Source: Williamsia muralis NBRC 105860
GTDB taxonomy: Bacteria; Actinomycetota; Actinomycetes; Mycobacteriales; Mycobacteriaceae
Direction: 5' to 3'
DNA: 64,000 nucleotides
Assembly (NCBI RefSeq): GCF_001598915.1
Contig: NZ_BDAP01000002.1
Location: 806,001 to 870,000 of the forward strand
Of this stretch, positions 1 through 9,683 are shown one piece after another (position 1 is the first letter of the stretch; the number at the start of each line of letters is the position of its first letter). The position numbers and the translations under genes were made by a program. The notes beneath the pieces were generated by a model. That model saw only the letters and a list, made by a program, of their open reading frames with translations, made no database searches and was not told the DNA's origin.

Positions 1-19
1 TGCGGGTGGTGGCGCTGAT

Positions 20-898
20 TCATGGGTGCGCGGTCCGGGCCGCAGGTGACGTCGCAAGGTAGGCGACGGCCTGGGCCGTCGACCCCACCTCCATCGGGGA
101 GAAGTCGCGCCGGAAGTAACTGAAGGTCGCGAAGACGATGGACCGAAGGGTGGGCAGCAGCCCGTTTCGGGCGCCGGAGAACCATCCCAGCCACAACCGG
201 GGGTAGCTCACCTTGCCTGCCGGGTCGCCGTGGGCGATGAAGCGGATGCCGCGGTGGATGACAAAGAGCAACGCCGGCAGAGCGACCAGCATGGCCCGGC
301 CACGTTTGAGGTAGCTGTCGCCGAAGTAGGTGGCCACATCATGTGCCACACAACGATGTTCGACCTCTTCGGCGCCGTGCCACCGGAAGAGGTCGGCCAT
401 CATGGGGTCGGCGCCGTGCTCGTCCCACTTGTTGTTCAGGGCGAAGTCGCCGAGTACGGCGGTGTAGTGCTCGATGGCGGCGATCAGCCAGAGCCGCTCG
501 ACGAGGTGCTTGTACCGTGCCTTCGCAGTGCCCTTCTCGGAGGGGCCGAGGATCTTACGGAAGATCCACTCCATCTGGCGCTGGAACGGCCGGGGGTCGA
601 GACCGTTCTCGTCGAGGAACTCCCACAGCACCCGGTCGTGGGCTTCGGCGTGCATCGCCTCCTGCCCGATGAAGCCGCGCATCGCAGCCGCGAGCACCTC
701 GTCCTTCACCAGGGGCAGCGCCTCGTTATATGTCTGCACAAACCAGCGTTCACCCTCTGGCAGCAGCAGATTGAGCATGCTGATCACATTGGACGACACC
801 GGATGGTTCGGAATCCAGTGCAGCGGGGTGTTCTTCCACTCGAACTCGACGTTGCGGGCATGCAGTTCAACTGGTCCCGGATCAAAAGCGTGGGTCAT
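20..898 (-). CDS. Predicted metal-dependent hydrolase (COG3687-like)
   Basis: 292 aa. The sequence resembles the predicted metal-dependent hydrolase family PF10118/COG3687, helical proteins rich in conserved Glu and His. Here the pairs EAMHAEAH and EEVEHR, about 100 residues apart, look like a ferritin-like diiron ligand set. A hydrophobic stretch lies near residues 200-215. The substrate is unknown. The ATG at 898 has a good ribosome site (AGGAG) and lies 13 bp after the stop of the EphD-like gene on the same strand, so the two are very probably one operon. Linkage to fused hydrolase/dehydrogenase genes suggests lipid or xenobiotic modification, but that is inference. Confidence 0.8.
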   Translation of the reverse strand: MTHAFDPGPVELHARNVEFEWKNTPLHWIPNHPVSSNVISMLNLLLPEGERWFVQTYNEALPLVKDEVLAAAMRGFIGQEAMHAEAHDRVLWEFLDENGLDPRPFQRQMEWIFRKILGPSEKGTAKARYKHLVERLWLIAAIEHYTAVLGDFALNNKWDEHGADPMMADLFRWHGAEEVEHRCVAHDVATYFGDSYLKRGRAMLVALPALLFVIHRGIRFIAHGDPAGKVSYPRLWLGWFSGARNGLLPTLRSIVFATFSYFRRDFSPMEVGSTAQAVAYLATSPAARTAHP

Positions 899-911
899 CG
901 CGGTCTCCTGT

Positions 912-2705
912 TCAGAACAACTTTGCGCGGGCCATCAGACGCGAGAGCCCGGGTGTGAAGCGGTAGATGCGGTACCAGGCGTGCGCCTCGGGGGTCACCG
1001 GTACCACCGCCTTGTTGTTCTCGATCGCGCCGAGAATCGCGGACGCCACCTTGTCCGGCGTGTAGCCGCGGCGGCGGTACATCCCACTCATCTTGTCGCG
1101 CAACTGTTGTTGCGCGTCCGCGGTGGATCCGGCGAACTCGGTGGCCGCGACGATGTTGGTGTCGACGATGCCGGGGCAGATCGCCGAGACCCCGATGTGA
1201 TGTTCGGCCAGTTCGGCCCGGAGGGATTCGCTGAACATCAGTACCCCGGCCTTGGTGGCCGCGTAGCTGCCGAGGCCCTGCTGTGGTGTGAATGCAGCTG
1301 CCGAGGCCAGGTTGACGATCTGGCCGCCGAGACCGCGTTCCACCATCGCCCGGCCGAAGACCCGGCTGCCGGTGATGACCCCGAGCAGGTTGATGTCGAT
1401 CAGGCGCCGGATCTGTTCGTCGGTGGCATCGAGGGCGTGTCCGGCGAAACCGATACCGGCGTTGTTGATCACGATGTCGGCAACTCCGTGGCGCTTGGAC
1501 ACGTCGTCGGCGAATGCGGCGAATGCGTCTTGGTCTGCCACGTCGAGCCGGTAGGCGGAGGCCAGTCCGCCGCTGGAAATGATTGCGGCTGCGGTGGTCT
1601 CGGCTGCATCGAGATTGATGTCCGCCACGATGACCTCGGCCCCGTTGCGGGCGAGCAGAATCGCCGTCTCCTTGCCGATTCCGCTGCCCGCGCCGGTGAT
1701 GACCGCGAGTTTGCCTGACACAGAGGTGTTCTCGCCTCGTCGGCGGGCGCGCTCGATGACCGGCGACACCTCACCCCCGCGGATCGTCTCGATGAAGTCG
1801 GCGGCGATCTCGGCGAGGTAGCCGGGGTTCGTGTACGGCAGCCAGTGGCCGGTCTCGGTGTCGCGACGCCACAGTTTGTCCGTGTAGCGCGGCGTGTTGG
1901 CGAAGATCGCCTTGCGCAGAGCGATGTCGCGCGTGTTCACCACCTCGAACACCGGAACGGTGGTGCTGCGTGGATTCGGATTCGCCAGTCGCGGACGGAT
2001 GTTGGCGCGGTAGTACCGCAATCCCGACACCGCATCGGCACGGAACGTGGGTGCAAAGGTGAGGTTGGCCGGGTCGGTGCCTTCGACGGCGGTGAGCAGC
2101 CGTTGCCACGTCGCGGGGTGCATGGCCGCGCCGAACAGGGCTTTGGGTACCACAGGGAGCTGGAACACGGCCGTGTAGCTCGACGACACGAGCTGAGAGA
2201 CAGCCTGTCCCACGGACTTCGGGGTGGGTCGACGAAGTCGTTCGCGGGTCCACTCACCGAGGTGGTCCAGATTGGGTCCGGACACCGAGATGAACGAGGC
2301 GATGCGGTCGTCGGCGCCGGGTGTGCAGACGGCTTCCCATGTCTGGACCGAACCCCAGTCGTGCGCGAGGACGTGAACGGCCACGCCCGGGCTGACCTCG
2401 TCGATCACCGCGAAGAGATCGCCTGCCAACTCGGGGAGCCGGTAGGGCGCGTCGCCGTCGGGCTTGGCGCTCTCGCCGTAGCCGCGGGTGTCATAGGCCA
2501 CCACGTGGTAGCGCTCGGCGAGGATGGGCGCGACCGACTGCCACAGGTGGTGGGTGTCGGGCCATCCGTGCACGAGCACCACGGTCGGATGGTCGGATGA
2601 CCGCTCGCCCAGCTCGAACACGGCCAGCTCCACGCCGTCGCGGATCACGGTGCGTGACCGCCAGGCGGGCTCGGCGGCCCTCTGGTTGCTGTCGATAGCA
2701 GTCAT
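912..2705 (-). CDS. EphD-like alpha/beta hydrolase-SDR fusion
   Basis: 597 aa in two domains. Residues about 10-310 are an alpha/beta hydrolase of the epoxide hydrolase type: oxyanion motif VHGWPD and nucleophile elbow HDWGS with the Asp nucleophile. Residues about 330-597 are a classical short-chain dehydrogenase: cofactor motif TGAGSGIG, NNAG and catalytic YAATK. This order is the same as in mycobacterial EphD (Rv2214c), which acts on epoxy-mycolate-type lipids. That role is known for EphD and only inferred here. The ATG at 2705 is preceded by a strong AAGGGGGAG site, so I prefer it to the TTG one codon upstream. It heads an operon with the metal-hydrolase-like gene. Confidence 0.88.
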   Translation of the reverse strand: MTAIDSNQRAAEPAWRSRTVIRDGVELAVFELGERSSDHPTVVLVHGWPDTHHLWQSVAPILAERYHVVAYDTRGYGESAKPDGDAPYRLPELAGDLFAVIDEVSPGVAVHVLAHDWGSVQTWEAVCTPGADDRIASFISVSGPNLDHLGEWTRERLRRPTPKSVGQAVSQLVSSSYTAVFQLPVVPKALFGAAMHPATWQRLLTAVEGTDPANLTFAPTFRADAVSGLRYYRANIRPRLANPNPRSTTVPVFEVVNTRDIALRKAIFANTPRYTDKLWRRDTETGHWLPYTNPGYLAEIAADFIETIRGGEVSPVIERARRRGENTSVSGKLAVITGAGSGIGKETAILLARNGAEVIVADINLDAAETTAAAIISSGGLASAYRLDVADQDAFAAFADDVSKRHGVADIVINNAGIGFAGHALDATDEQIRRLIDINLLGVITGSRVFGRAMVERGLGGQIVNLASAAAFTPQQGLGSYAATKAGVLMFSESLRAELAEHHIGVSAICPGIVDTNIVAATEFAGSTADAQQQLRDKMSGMYRRRGYTPDKVASAILGAIENNKAVVPVTPEAHAWYRIYRFTPGLSRLMARAKLF

Positions 2706-2715
2706 CAACTCCCCC

Positions 2716-2731
2716 TTGAGTGATTGAGTGA
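2716..2731. repeat. Tandem 8-bp repeat in the EphD-like promoter
   Basis: TTGAGTGA occurs twice head to tail, followed by GAGTTAG-like sequence. It lies 11 bp upstream of the EphD-like start codon, in the expected leader. It may be an operator half-site pair or chance; no regulator is identifiable. Confidence 0.35.
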
Positions 2732-2791
2732 GTTAGACGTTACCAGTCGTCACACATAAAACAAGGGGTGCTGAGCTGCGGTTATGTACTC

Positions 2792-4045
2792 TTACTGCTT
2801 GTAACTGGCCAAGAAGTTGCCCATTCGCTGCACTGCGTCACCCAGATCGCGCGACCACGGGAGCGTGACGATGCGGAAATGGTCGGGGTTGGGCCAGTTG
2901 AATCCGGTGCCGTGCACAACAAGGATTTTCTCGCGGACCAGGAGGTCGAGGACAAACTTCTCATCGTCGCGGATGTCGTGCACCTCGGGGTCCAGGCGCG
3001 GGAACGCGTAGAGCGCACCCATCGGCTTCACACAGCTCACGCCGGGGATCTCGTTGAGCTTCTCCCACGTGATGTCGCGTTGTTCCAGGAGCCGACCGCC
3101 GGGCAGCACAAGATCCTCGATGCTCTGGTACCCGCCGAGCGCGACCTGGATGGCGTGCTGACCCGGAACGTTCGAACACAGGCGGGTCGACGCCAGCATC
3201 TTCATGCCGTCGATGAACCCCTTCGCGTGGTCCTTCGGCCCGGTGATGGCCACCCACCCGGCCCGGTAACCGCACACCCGGTAGGCCTTGGACAGGCCGT
3301 TGAAGGTGAGGCACAGCAGGTCCGGCGCCAGCGACGCGAGATTGATGTGCTCGGCATCGTCGTACAGGATCTTGTCGTAGATCTCGTCGGCCAGGAGCAA
3401 CAGCGAGTGCTTGCGGGCCAATTCGACCAGCTGCGTGAGGACTTCCCGTTTGTAGACCGCGCCGGTCGGGTTGTTCGGGTTGATCACCAGCAGTGCCTTG
3501 GTGCGCGGGGTGATCTTCGACTCGATGTCCGCGATGTCGGGGTTCCAGTCGTTTTCCTCGTCGCAGAGGTAGTGGATCGCCTTGCCCCCGGACAGCGCCG
3601 TCATCGCGGTCCACAGCGGGTAGTCGGGGGAGGGGATCAGCACCTCGTCGCCGTCGTCGAGCAACGCCTGCATGGTCATGGTGATCAACTCGGATACACC
3701 GTTGCCCAAGATCACGTCGTCGACGTCGAAGTACGGGAAGTCCGGGATCAGTTCGTAGCGGGTGACCACCGCGCGACGAGCCGGCAGCACCCCCAGGGAT
3801 TCGCTGTACCCCTGGGAGTACGGCAACGCGTGGATCATGTCGCGCATGATCACGTCCGGCGCCTCGAAACCGAACTGGGCGGGATTGCCGATGTTCAGCT
3901 TCAGGATCCGATGCCCCTCCGCCTCCAGGCGAGCGGCGTGGGCCGTCACCGGTCCGCGGATCTCGTAGGCGACATTGCGGAGCTTCGCCGATTGCTCGAG
4001 TGGTTTGAGGTCGCGGTACACCGTCGACACGTGTGGTCTGCTCAC
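2792..4045 (-). CDS. aspC: Class I PLP aminotransferase (AspC/AlaA-like)
   Basis: 417 aa, a full-length fold-type I aminotransferase. The PLP-binding lysine lies in NGLSKAYR (about K253), the substrate-carboxylate arginine region in CGYRAGW follows, and NPNNPTGAVY and DEIYDKI are conserved cofactor motifs. It transfers an amino group between an amino acid (Asp, Ala or similar) and a 2-oxo acid; the exact substrate cannot be read from sequence. The neighbour on its 5' side is the Rv0338c-like Fe-S protein, the same order as Rv0337c-Rv0338c in M. tuberculosis, which supports the aspC name. Start is a GTG at 4045; its ribosome site is weak. Confidence 0.88.
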   Translation of the reverse strand: MSRPHVSTVYRDLKPLEQSAKLRNVAYEIRGPVTAHAARLEAEGHRILKLNIGNPAQFGFEAPDVIMRDMIHALPYSQGYSESLGVLPARRAVVTRYELIPDFPYFDVDDVILGNGVSELITMTMQALLDDGDEVLIPSPDYPLWTAMTALSGGKAIHYLCDEENDWNPDIADIESKITPRTKALLVINPNNPTGAVYKREVLTQLVELARKHSLLLLADEIYDKILYDDAEHINLASLAPDLLCLTFNGLSKAYRVCGYRAGWVAITGPKDHAKGFIDGMKMLASTRLCSNVPGQHAIQVALGGYQSIEDLVLPGGRLLEQRDITWEKLNEIPGVSCVKPMGALYAFPRLDPEVHDIRDDEKFVLDLLVREKILVVHGTGFNWPNPDHFRIVTLPWSRDLGDAVQRMGNFLASYKQ

Positions 4046-4084
4046 CTGCTTATGGTGCCAGCCTTTCGCAAATCGTTTTCGGGT

Positions 4085-7000
4085 TCAGCGTTTACCAGGA
4101 CGCTTCTTGCCTGCTGCGATGCCGAATCCCTTGGCCTTGGAGGGGCCTGATTCGGCCAGCGTCCGGCTGTCGGCCGGTGCGTCGCCGTTGGTGGCAGCTG
4201 CGCCGTTGTCGCTCTCGGTTGCTGCTGGTGCGGCTTCCGCCACCTCGGCAGTTTCGGTTGTTTCGGCGGTCTCCGTTGCCTCAGCCGGTTCAGGCTGGGT
4301 TTCGGGCTCAGGGGTCGGCTCGGGCTGGGTTTCGGGCTCCGGGGCGGGAGCGGCCTTCGCCGCGCCCGGCTTCTTCGCGCCCGGCCTCCTAGCGCTGCCG
4401 CCGATGGCTAAGCCCTTGACGGGAACGGCGGGCGACGGTTCTGATGCCCCGCCCTCCGCAGTACCCTCCGCGGCCGGTTCACTGACCTCTGGCTCGTCCA
4501 CCTTTGACGGCTCGTCGGCCACCGGTGCGGGTGCGACATCCTCGTCGGGCTTGCCTGCTCCCGGCTTCGGGGCCCCGGGACGCTTGGCTCCGGGACGCTT
4601 GGCACCTCCGCCGATGGCCAGGCCCTTGACCTGAGCGGCCGGCGGCTTCTCGCCGGCCTGTCCGGTGGTGGCCGGCTCTTCGGTGACCGATGTCGCCTCG
4701 GACTCGGTCTCGGCGGTCGCCTCCGCGGCTTCGGGGGCCTCGGCTGCCGGCTTCGCCGAACCCGGCTTCTTGGCTGCGCCGCCGGGCTTGGGTGCTCCTG
4801 GCCGCTTGGCGCCCCCACCGATCGACAGTCCCTTGACGGGTGCGGCCTTGGTCTCGGTGGTCTCAGCTGATTCGGTCGTCGCCTCCGCGGCCTCGGGGGC
4901 CTCGGCTGCCGGCTTCGCCGAACCCGGCTTCTTGGCTGCGCCACCGGGTTTCGGAGCTCCCGGACGCTTGGCGCCGCCACCGATGGACAGGCCCTTGGCG
5001 CCTTCGGCTGCGGGCGCGGTCGCCTTCTCGTCGGACGTCGGCTTTGCTGCGCCGCCCGGCTTGGGTGCGCCGCCGCCCGGCTTCTTGGCCGCGCCACCGG
5101 GCTTGGGTGCACCGCCGCCCGGCTTCTTGGCGCCGCCGCCGATGCCCAGTCCGCCGCCGACCTTCGGCTTTTCCTTGGTCTCGGTGGCTGTGGCCGCTGC
5201 CGCCTTGGCGGGCTCGGCTGCCGGTTCCTTCTCGACCGGCTTGGCCTCTGGTTCGGCGACCGGCGCCGACAACCCCAGCGACGCTGCGCCGAGGAAACGG
5301 CCGCCGCGCTTGATCTCGGGGGCGCCGCGCCTGACGGAGTCGAGGATCAGCTGCGCGACGTCGAGCACCTCGACCTTGTTCTCGAGCTCGGTGCCCGAGG
5401 TCTTCGCGGTCACGCCGTCGGTCAGCATCACGCGGCAGAACGGGCAGCCGGTGGCCACCTTCTCCGGTGAGGTGCCGAGTGCTTCGTCGACCCGGTCGAG
5501 GTTGATGCGCTTGCCGATGGTCTCTTCCATCCACATGCGGGCACCGCCGGCGCCACAGCACATCGAGCGCTCGCCGTGACGCGGCATCTCGGTCAGGTTG
5601 GCTCCGGAGGCGTCCATCAGCTCACGCGGGGCGTCGTAGACCTTGTTGTGGCGGCCCAGGAAGCAGGGGTCGTGGTAGGTGATGTCCTTGTTGACCGGGG
5701 CCACCGGGATGAGCCGCTTGTCGCGGACCAGTCGGTTGAGCAGCTGGGTGTGGTGGACCACCTCATATTTGCCGCCGACCTGCGGGTACTCGTTGCCCAG
5801 GGTGTTGAAGCAGTGCGGGCAGGTCACAACGATCTTCTTGGCCTGCGCGGGAGCGGTGCCGAACATCTCGTCCAGGGTCTCGATGTTCTGCTGCGCCAGC
5901 ATCTGGAACAGGAACTCGTTGCCTGCTCGACGGGCGGAGTCACCGTTACACGTTTCGCCTTCACCCAGGACGAGGAAGTCCACGGCGGCGATGTCGAGCA
6001 GTTCGGCAACGGCCTTGGTGGTCTTCTTCGCGCGGTCCTCGTAGGCGCCGGCGCAACCGACCCAGAACAGGTACTCAAAGCCTTCGAAGCTCTCGACATC
6101 CTGGCCGTACACCGGGATCTCGATGTCCATCTCGTCGATCCACTTGGTGCGGTCCTTGGAGTTCTGGCCCCACGGATTGCCCTTGTTCTCCAGGTTCTTG
6201 AACAGGCCCGCGAGTTCGGACGGGAAGTCCGACTCGATGAGCACCTGGTAGCGGCGCATGTCGATGATGTGGTCGACGTGCTCGATGTCGACCGGGCACT
6301 GTTCGACGCAGGCACCGCAGTTGGTGCAGCTCCACAGGGTCTCGGTGTCGATGACCGCGCCCGTGGTGCCTTCGCTCTCGCCGACCAGCTTGCGCTCGGC
6401 CTCGTTGCGGGCGGCCTCGGGGATCGCATCGAGCTTGTCCTGCAGGACGTTTCCGTCGGCGTCGACCAGACCGATCTCGTCGCCGCTGATGTCTTTCTTG
6501 CCGCCGGCGAGGAGGTAGGGCGCCTTGGCGTAACCGTGGTCACGCAGTGAGGTGATGAGGAGCTTGGGGGAGAGCGGCTTGCCCGTGTTCCATGCCGGGC
6601 ACTGGCTCTGGCAGCGACCACACTCGGTACAGGTGGTGAAGTCGAGCCAGCCCTTCCAGGTGAAGTCCTCGATCTTGCCGGCACCGAATGCGTCCACGTC
6701 GGGGTCGGCGGTCTCCATGTCGAGGACCTTGCCGCCCGATGTCATCGGCCTGGCCGCGCCGAGCGCGACCCCGCCGTCGTCCTCACGCTTGAAGTAGATG
6801 TTGAAGAAGGCCGAGAAGCGGTGCCACGCCACGCCCCAGGTGATGTTGCGGCCGATGACGGCGAGCCAGATCATGCCCGACATCAGTTTGATGAGCGCGA
6901 AGACCGAGACCATGGTCGGGCTGGCCGGGAGCAGCTTGGCGACCTGCATGGTGAAGAAGTCCGAGCCGGCGTGTGCGTGGCCGTAGGTGGCGATCTTGCC

Positions 7001-7522
7001 GGCCTTCACCATGATCATGCCCAGGCCCTCGAGCAGCACGACCACCTCGACGAAGTACGCGGCGCCGAAGCGCGAGCCGGAGAACCGGGACAGCCGCTCG
7101 GGAACCCGCGGGTGGTTGAGCTGACGGATGATGATCAGGGTGACGATGCCGACCACGGTGCCGATGCCCAGGAGCTCGTCGAGTAGGTGCCAGGCGAAGG
7201 TGTCGCCGAAGTACGGCCAGTGGAACTTGGCGTCGAACGTCTGGCCATAGGCCTCGAACCACAGCAGTGAACCGAGCAGGAACCCGATCATCACCAGCCA
7301 GTGGGCCCAGCCGACGGTTCGGAACTTCGCCATCCGCGTGTGGGCGATGAACTCGATCATCATCTGTTTGAAGCGAGGGAGCACCGGCGTGAACCGGGTG
7401 TTGTCCTTCTGCCCCTTGGCGATGGTGCGGAGCATCGTCCACACTCCGCGGAAAAACAGTGCCCAGCACACCAGGCTTGCCAGAGCAGCAATGGTGCCGA
7501 TGGTGATCGTCGCGGTATTCAC
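4085..7522 (-). CDS. Membrane Fe-S oxidoreductase (Rv0338c/HdrD-like) with repetitive tail
   Basis: 1145 aa. About six membrane helices fill residues 1-240 (nitrate-reductase-gamma-like). Two 4Fe-4S motifs follow, CTECGRCQSQCP near residue 300 and CTNCGACVEQCP near 400. Two CCG cysteine-rich domains come next (CPHCFNTLGNEYP; MCCGAGGARMWMEE). This is the heterodisulfide-reductase-related plan of mycobacterial Rv0338c, a probable membrane electron carrier whose partner is unknown. From about residue 760 to the end the protein is low complexity, with the motif KGL(S/A)IGGGAKRPGA recurring five or six times between Glu/Ala-rich spacers and ending in a basic KKRPGKR. Start is GTG at 7522 behind GAGAAAGG. 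Confidence 0.9.
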   Translation of the reverse strand: MNTATITIGTIAALASLVCWALFFRGVWTMLRTIAKGQKDNTRFTPVLPRFKQMMIEFIAHTRMAKFRTVGWAHWLVMIGFLLGSLLWFEAYGQTFDAKFHWPYFGDTFAWHLLDELLGIGTVVGIVTLIIIRQLNHPRVPERLSRFSGSRFGAAYFVEVVVLLEGLGMIMVKAGKIATYGHAHAGSDFFTMQVAKLLPASPTMVSVFALIKLMSGMIWLAVIGRNITWGVAWHRFSAFFNIYFKREDDGGVALGAARPMTSGGKVLDMETADPDVDAFGAGKIEDFTWKGWLDFTTCTECGRCQSQCPAWNTGKPLSPKLLITSLRDHGYAKAPYLLAGGKKDISGDEIGLVDADGNVLQDKLDAIPEAARNEAERKLVGESEGTTGAVIDTETLWSCTNCGACVEQCPVDIEHVDHIIDMRRYQVLIESDFPSELAGLFKNLENKGNPWGQNSKDRTKWIDEMDIEIPVYGQDVESFEGFEYLFWVGCAGAYEDRAKKTTKAVAELLDIAAVDFLVLGEGETCNGDSARRAGNEFLFQMLAQQNIETLDEMFGTAPAQAKKIVVTCPHCFNTLGNEYPQVGGKYEVVHHTQLLNRLVRDKRLIPVAPVNKDITYHDPCFLGRHNKVYDAPRELMDASGANLTEMPRHGERSMCCGAGGARMWMEETIGKRINLDRVDEALGTSPEKVATGCPFCRVMLTDGVTAKTSGTELENKVEVLDVAQLILDSVRRGAPEIKRGGRFLGAASLGLSAPVAEPEAKPVEKEPAAEPAKAAAATATETKEKPKVGGGLGIGGGAKKPGGGAPKPGGAAKKPGGGAPKPGGAAKPTSDEKATAPAAEGAKGLSIGGGAKRPGAPKPGGAAKKPGSAKPAAEAPEAAEATTESAETTETKAAPVKGLSIGGGAKRPGAPKPGGAAKKPGSAKPAAEAPEAAEATAETESEATSVTEEPATTGQAGEKPPAAQVKGLAIGGGAKRPGAKRPGAPKPGAGKPDEDVAPAPVADEPSKVDEPEVSEPAAEGTAEGGASEPSPAVPVKGLAIGGSARRPGAKKPGAAKAAPAPEPETQPEPTPEPETQPEPAEATETAETTETAEVAEAAPAATESDNGAAATNGDAPADSRTLAESGPSKAKGFGIAAGKKRPGKR

Positions 7523-7773
7523 GGCGTCACGGCCTTTCTCTCTCGAACCGCCCGCCCGATATACGTCTGTTTACGCATCGCGGTCGAATGGTTCACCCGG
7601 TCGGCCTGATGGCCCCAGATGGGGCCTGGCCCTATCGCAAGCTGTGTGGCGCTCACGGCGTCGCGTTGAATCGCTCCAGCGCACGCAGTGTTCTCCACTA
7701 GGTACGTTAAGGCCTGGCTGTGCCAAGGTTTTGCGCAGGTTGTCCTAAGTTACTGATCGGTAAGGTATTTGTG

Positions 7774-8379
7774 ATGTCCGCCATAAGTCGTTACCGAATT
7801 CTACTGCTGATCGGCGCCGGGCTGGCAGGCGTCGAGCTTGTCGTGACCATCGCCAGCACCTGGGTGTACGTGCAGGCCCATGGCCGGACGTCCGAGGCCT
7901 CGGAAGCCCCCTCGGCATCCGTGGCGCTCGTGCTGGGGGCAAAGGTGATCGACGGCGAACCCGATTCGTACGTACGTGGCCGGCTGGATACGGCACTCGC
8001 GCTGTATCGCGACGGCCGGGTGCAGCAAGTCCTCAACTCCGGGAACGGCCGCGCGGTGGCGGGCAACGAGCCGGCGGTGATGCGCGCTTATCTCGAGCGG
8101 AACGGGGTGCCCTCGTCGGACATCATCGACGACCCCGAGGGCTACGACACCGCGGCATCATGCCGTCGTGCGCACGACCTGTTCGGGGTGCGGTCGGCGC
8201 TGGTGGTCACCCAGGGTTTCCACCTCGGTCGTGCGGTGGCGCTGTGCCGCGACGCCGGTGTCGAAGCCCACGGCGTACTCGCCGAATGTGATTGTCCGAC
8301 ATGGACAATCGCGCGCAATCACCTGCGTGAGACAGTGCTGGCCCGACCGCGGGCATTGCTGACGGTACTGATGAGCTGA
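7774..8379 (+). CDS. SanA/YdcF-type DUF218 membrane protein
   Basis: 201 aa. One N-terminal membrane helix (residues about 8-30) precedes a DUF218 domain: VLGAKVIDGEPDSYVRGRLDTAL and the later VVTQGFHLGRAVALCRDAG segment are typical of SanA/ElyC proteins. In enterobacteria these act in envelope integrity and vancomycin tolerance; here the role is inferred. I chose the ATG at 7774 rather than the ATG at 7720, because the 18 extra residues are not hydrophobic and would precede the membrane helix. The last 61 bp overlap the convergent acyltransferase gene. Confidence 0.8.
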   Translation: MSAISRYRILLLIGAGLAGVELVVTIASTWVYVQAHGRTSEASEAPSASVALVLGAKVIDGEPDSYVRGRLDTALALYRDGRVQQVLNSGNGRAVAGNEPAVMRAYLERNGVPSSDIIDDPEGYDTAASCRRAHDLFGVRSALVVTQGFHLGRAVALCRDAGVEAHGVLAECDCPTWTIARNHLRETVLARPRALLTVLMS

Positions 8380-9605
8380 GCGACGTCGAACTTGTCTGGC
8401 ATCGGCAACCGGGGCCGACCGGTCAGATACGCCGACCCGGGCATCCGGCGCAGGGCCTCCACCACAAGCAGCGAGCCGGCAAGGGTGCCGAGATACACGA
8501 CGATGGTCGCCCACGGCGCGCCCATCACGTCCACCACCCACGCGACGTTGTTGCGTTGCGGGTAGAGGATGAAGAAGATCAGCAGCGCATGGACCAGGAA
8601 GACGCTGAACGAGCGGTTCGAGGCGTACTTCACCATGCGGTCGAATCGGGGGGTGTTGCGCCGGTGATGGTCGGCCCAGTGCTGGCCGACCGCGTACAGG
8701 CACGCCACCGCGGCGACTAGGAACGGGAACAACGTGGGCTGAAAAGCGGCGCTCGCATCGATCGCACGCTGATCATCACCCCACACCCGCCACCAGAAGT
8801 TGCCGAGCGCGAACAACCCGGTCACCATCAGCGCGCTGAACAACCACCAGCCCTTGCCCTGTAGCCACAGCCGGATGTCCTCGAGATGGACCGCCGTCAC
8901 CGCTCCCGCGAACACGAAGAACTGATACGGCACGAAGGTCGCGTAGTAGTGCCACCACACCCCGGCGATGCTCGCAGGTGGTTGCCAGTGCGTGATGACC
9001 ACAAAACATGCCCACTGCACTGCGGCACTGACGGCGAGCAGCGCCAGATGGCGGCCACGCGTGCGGCGCACCAGCCACAGCACCAGCGGGAACAGCAGGT
9101 ACACCTGCAGCATCACGAACAAGAAGTACATGTGGAACCCGGACAGGCCCCACTTGAGCAGATCCCAGAACTCCCCGAGGCTGCCGGGTATGTCACCGGT
9201 GCGCCCGTGCGCCCACATGTCCTCAACGGCCCAATACACAAAAGACCAGATCACAAACGGGAAGATGACCAGTTTCATCCGCCGGCGCCAGAAGTCCACC
9301 GACCGGAAGTCGACCCGCTCGAAGTTCTGGTACATCAGCACGAAGCCGCTGAGCGCAAAGAACATGTTGCGGGTGAAGTGGAGCAGCAGGGTGGTCGAGT
9401 TGACCGGAACGCTGTCCCATTCGTCGGTTGTCGCGGTCAGGCAGTGCACAAAGATGACCAGCGAGAAGGTGGTCGCCCGGATCAGGTCGACGTGGTGCAG
9501 ATACGCCCGCTTCGCGGTCGGCCGGGACCTGCTGGTGACGGTCCCAGCGCCTGCGGAATCGGCGGGGGTGGTGGCGGTCATCGTCGTACAGCATGCCGCA
9601 TCCAC
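8319..9605 (-). CDS. Acyltransferase-3 family membrane protein
   Basis: 428 aa with about ten membrane helices. The N-terminal HHVDLIRATTFSLVIFVHCL segment fits the acyltransferase-3 (PF01757) signature, with the conserved early Arg and His. These proteins O-acylate polysaccharides, lipids or peptidoglycan. No extra periplasmic domain is present. The start may be 24 bp further in, at the ATG at 9581 (MTATTPADS). The 3' end overlaps the convergent SanA-like gene by 61 bp. Confidence 0.85.
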   Translation of the reverse strand: MDAACCTTMTATTPADSAGAGTVTSRSRPTAKRAYLHHVDLIRATTFSLVIFVHCLTATTDEWDSVPVNSTTLLLHFTRNMFFALSGFVLMYQNFERVDFRSVDFWRRRMKLVIFPFVIWSFVYWAVEDMWAHGRTGDIPGSLGEFWDLLKWGLSGFHMYFLFVMLQVYLLFPLVLWLVRRTRGRHLALLAVSAAVQWACFVVITHWQPPASIAGVWWHYYATFVPYQFFVFAGAVTAVHLEDIRLWLQGKGWWLFSALMVTGLFALGNFWWRVWGDDQRAIDASAAFQPTLFPFLVAAVACLYAVGQHWADHHRRNTPRFDRMVKYASNRSFSVFLVHALLIFFILYPQRNNVAWVVDVMGAPWATIVVYLGTLAGSLLVVEALRRMPGSAYLTGRPRLPMPDKFDVAQLISTVSNARGRASTVSRR

Positions 9606-9683
9606 CTGTGATTACCCTCCTCGGTGTCTGAGCGATTTGTCACGTCCACCTACTGTCCATGTGGTGTGGAAAGGCTGTGCGAG

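Noticed and set aside
2768-4150. 460-codon plus-strand frame across the aminotransferase.
   Set aside because: Antisense to a complete PLP enzyme; composition typical of a GC-rich shadow.
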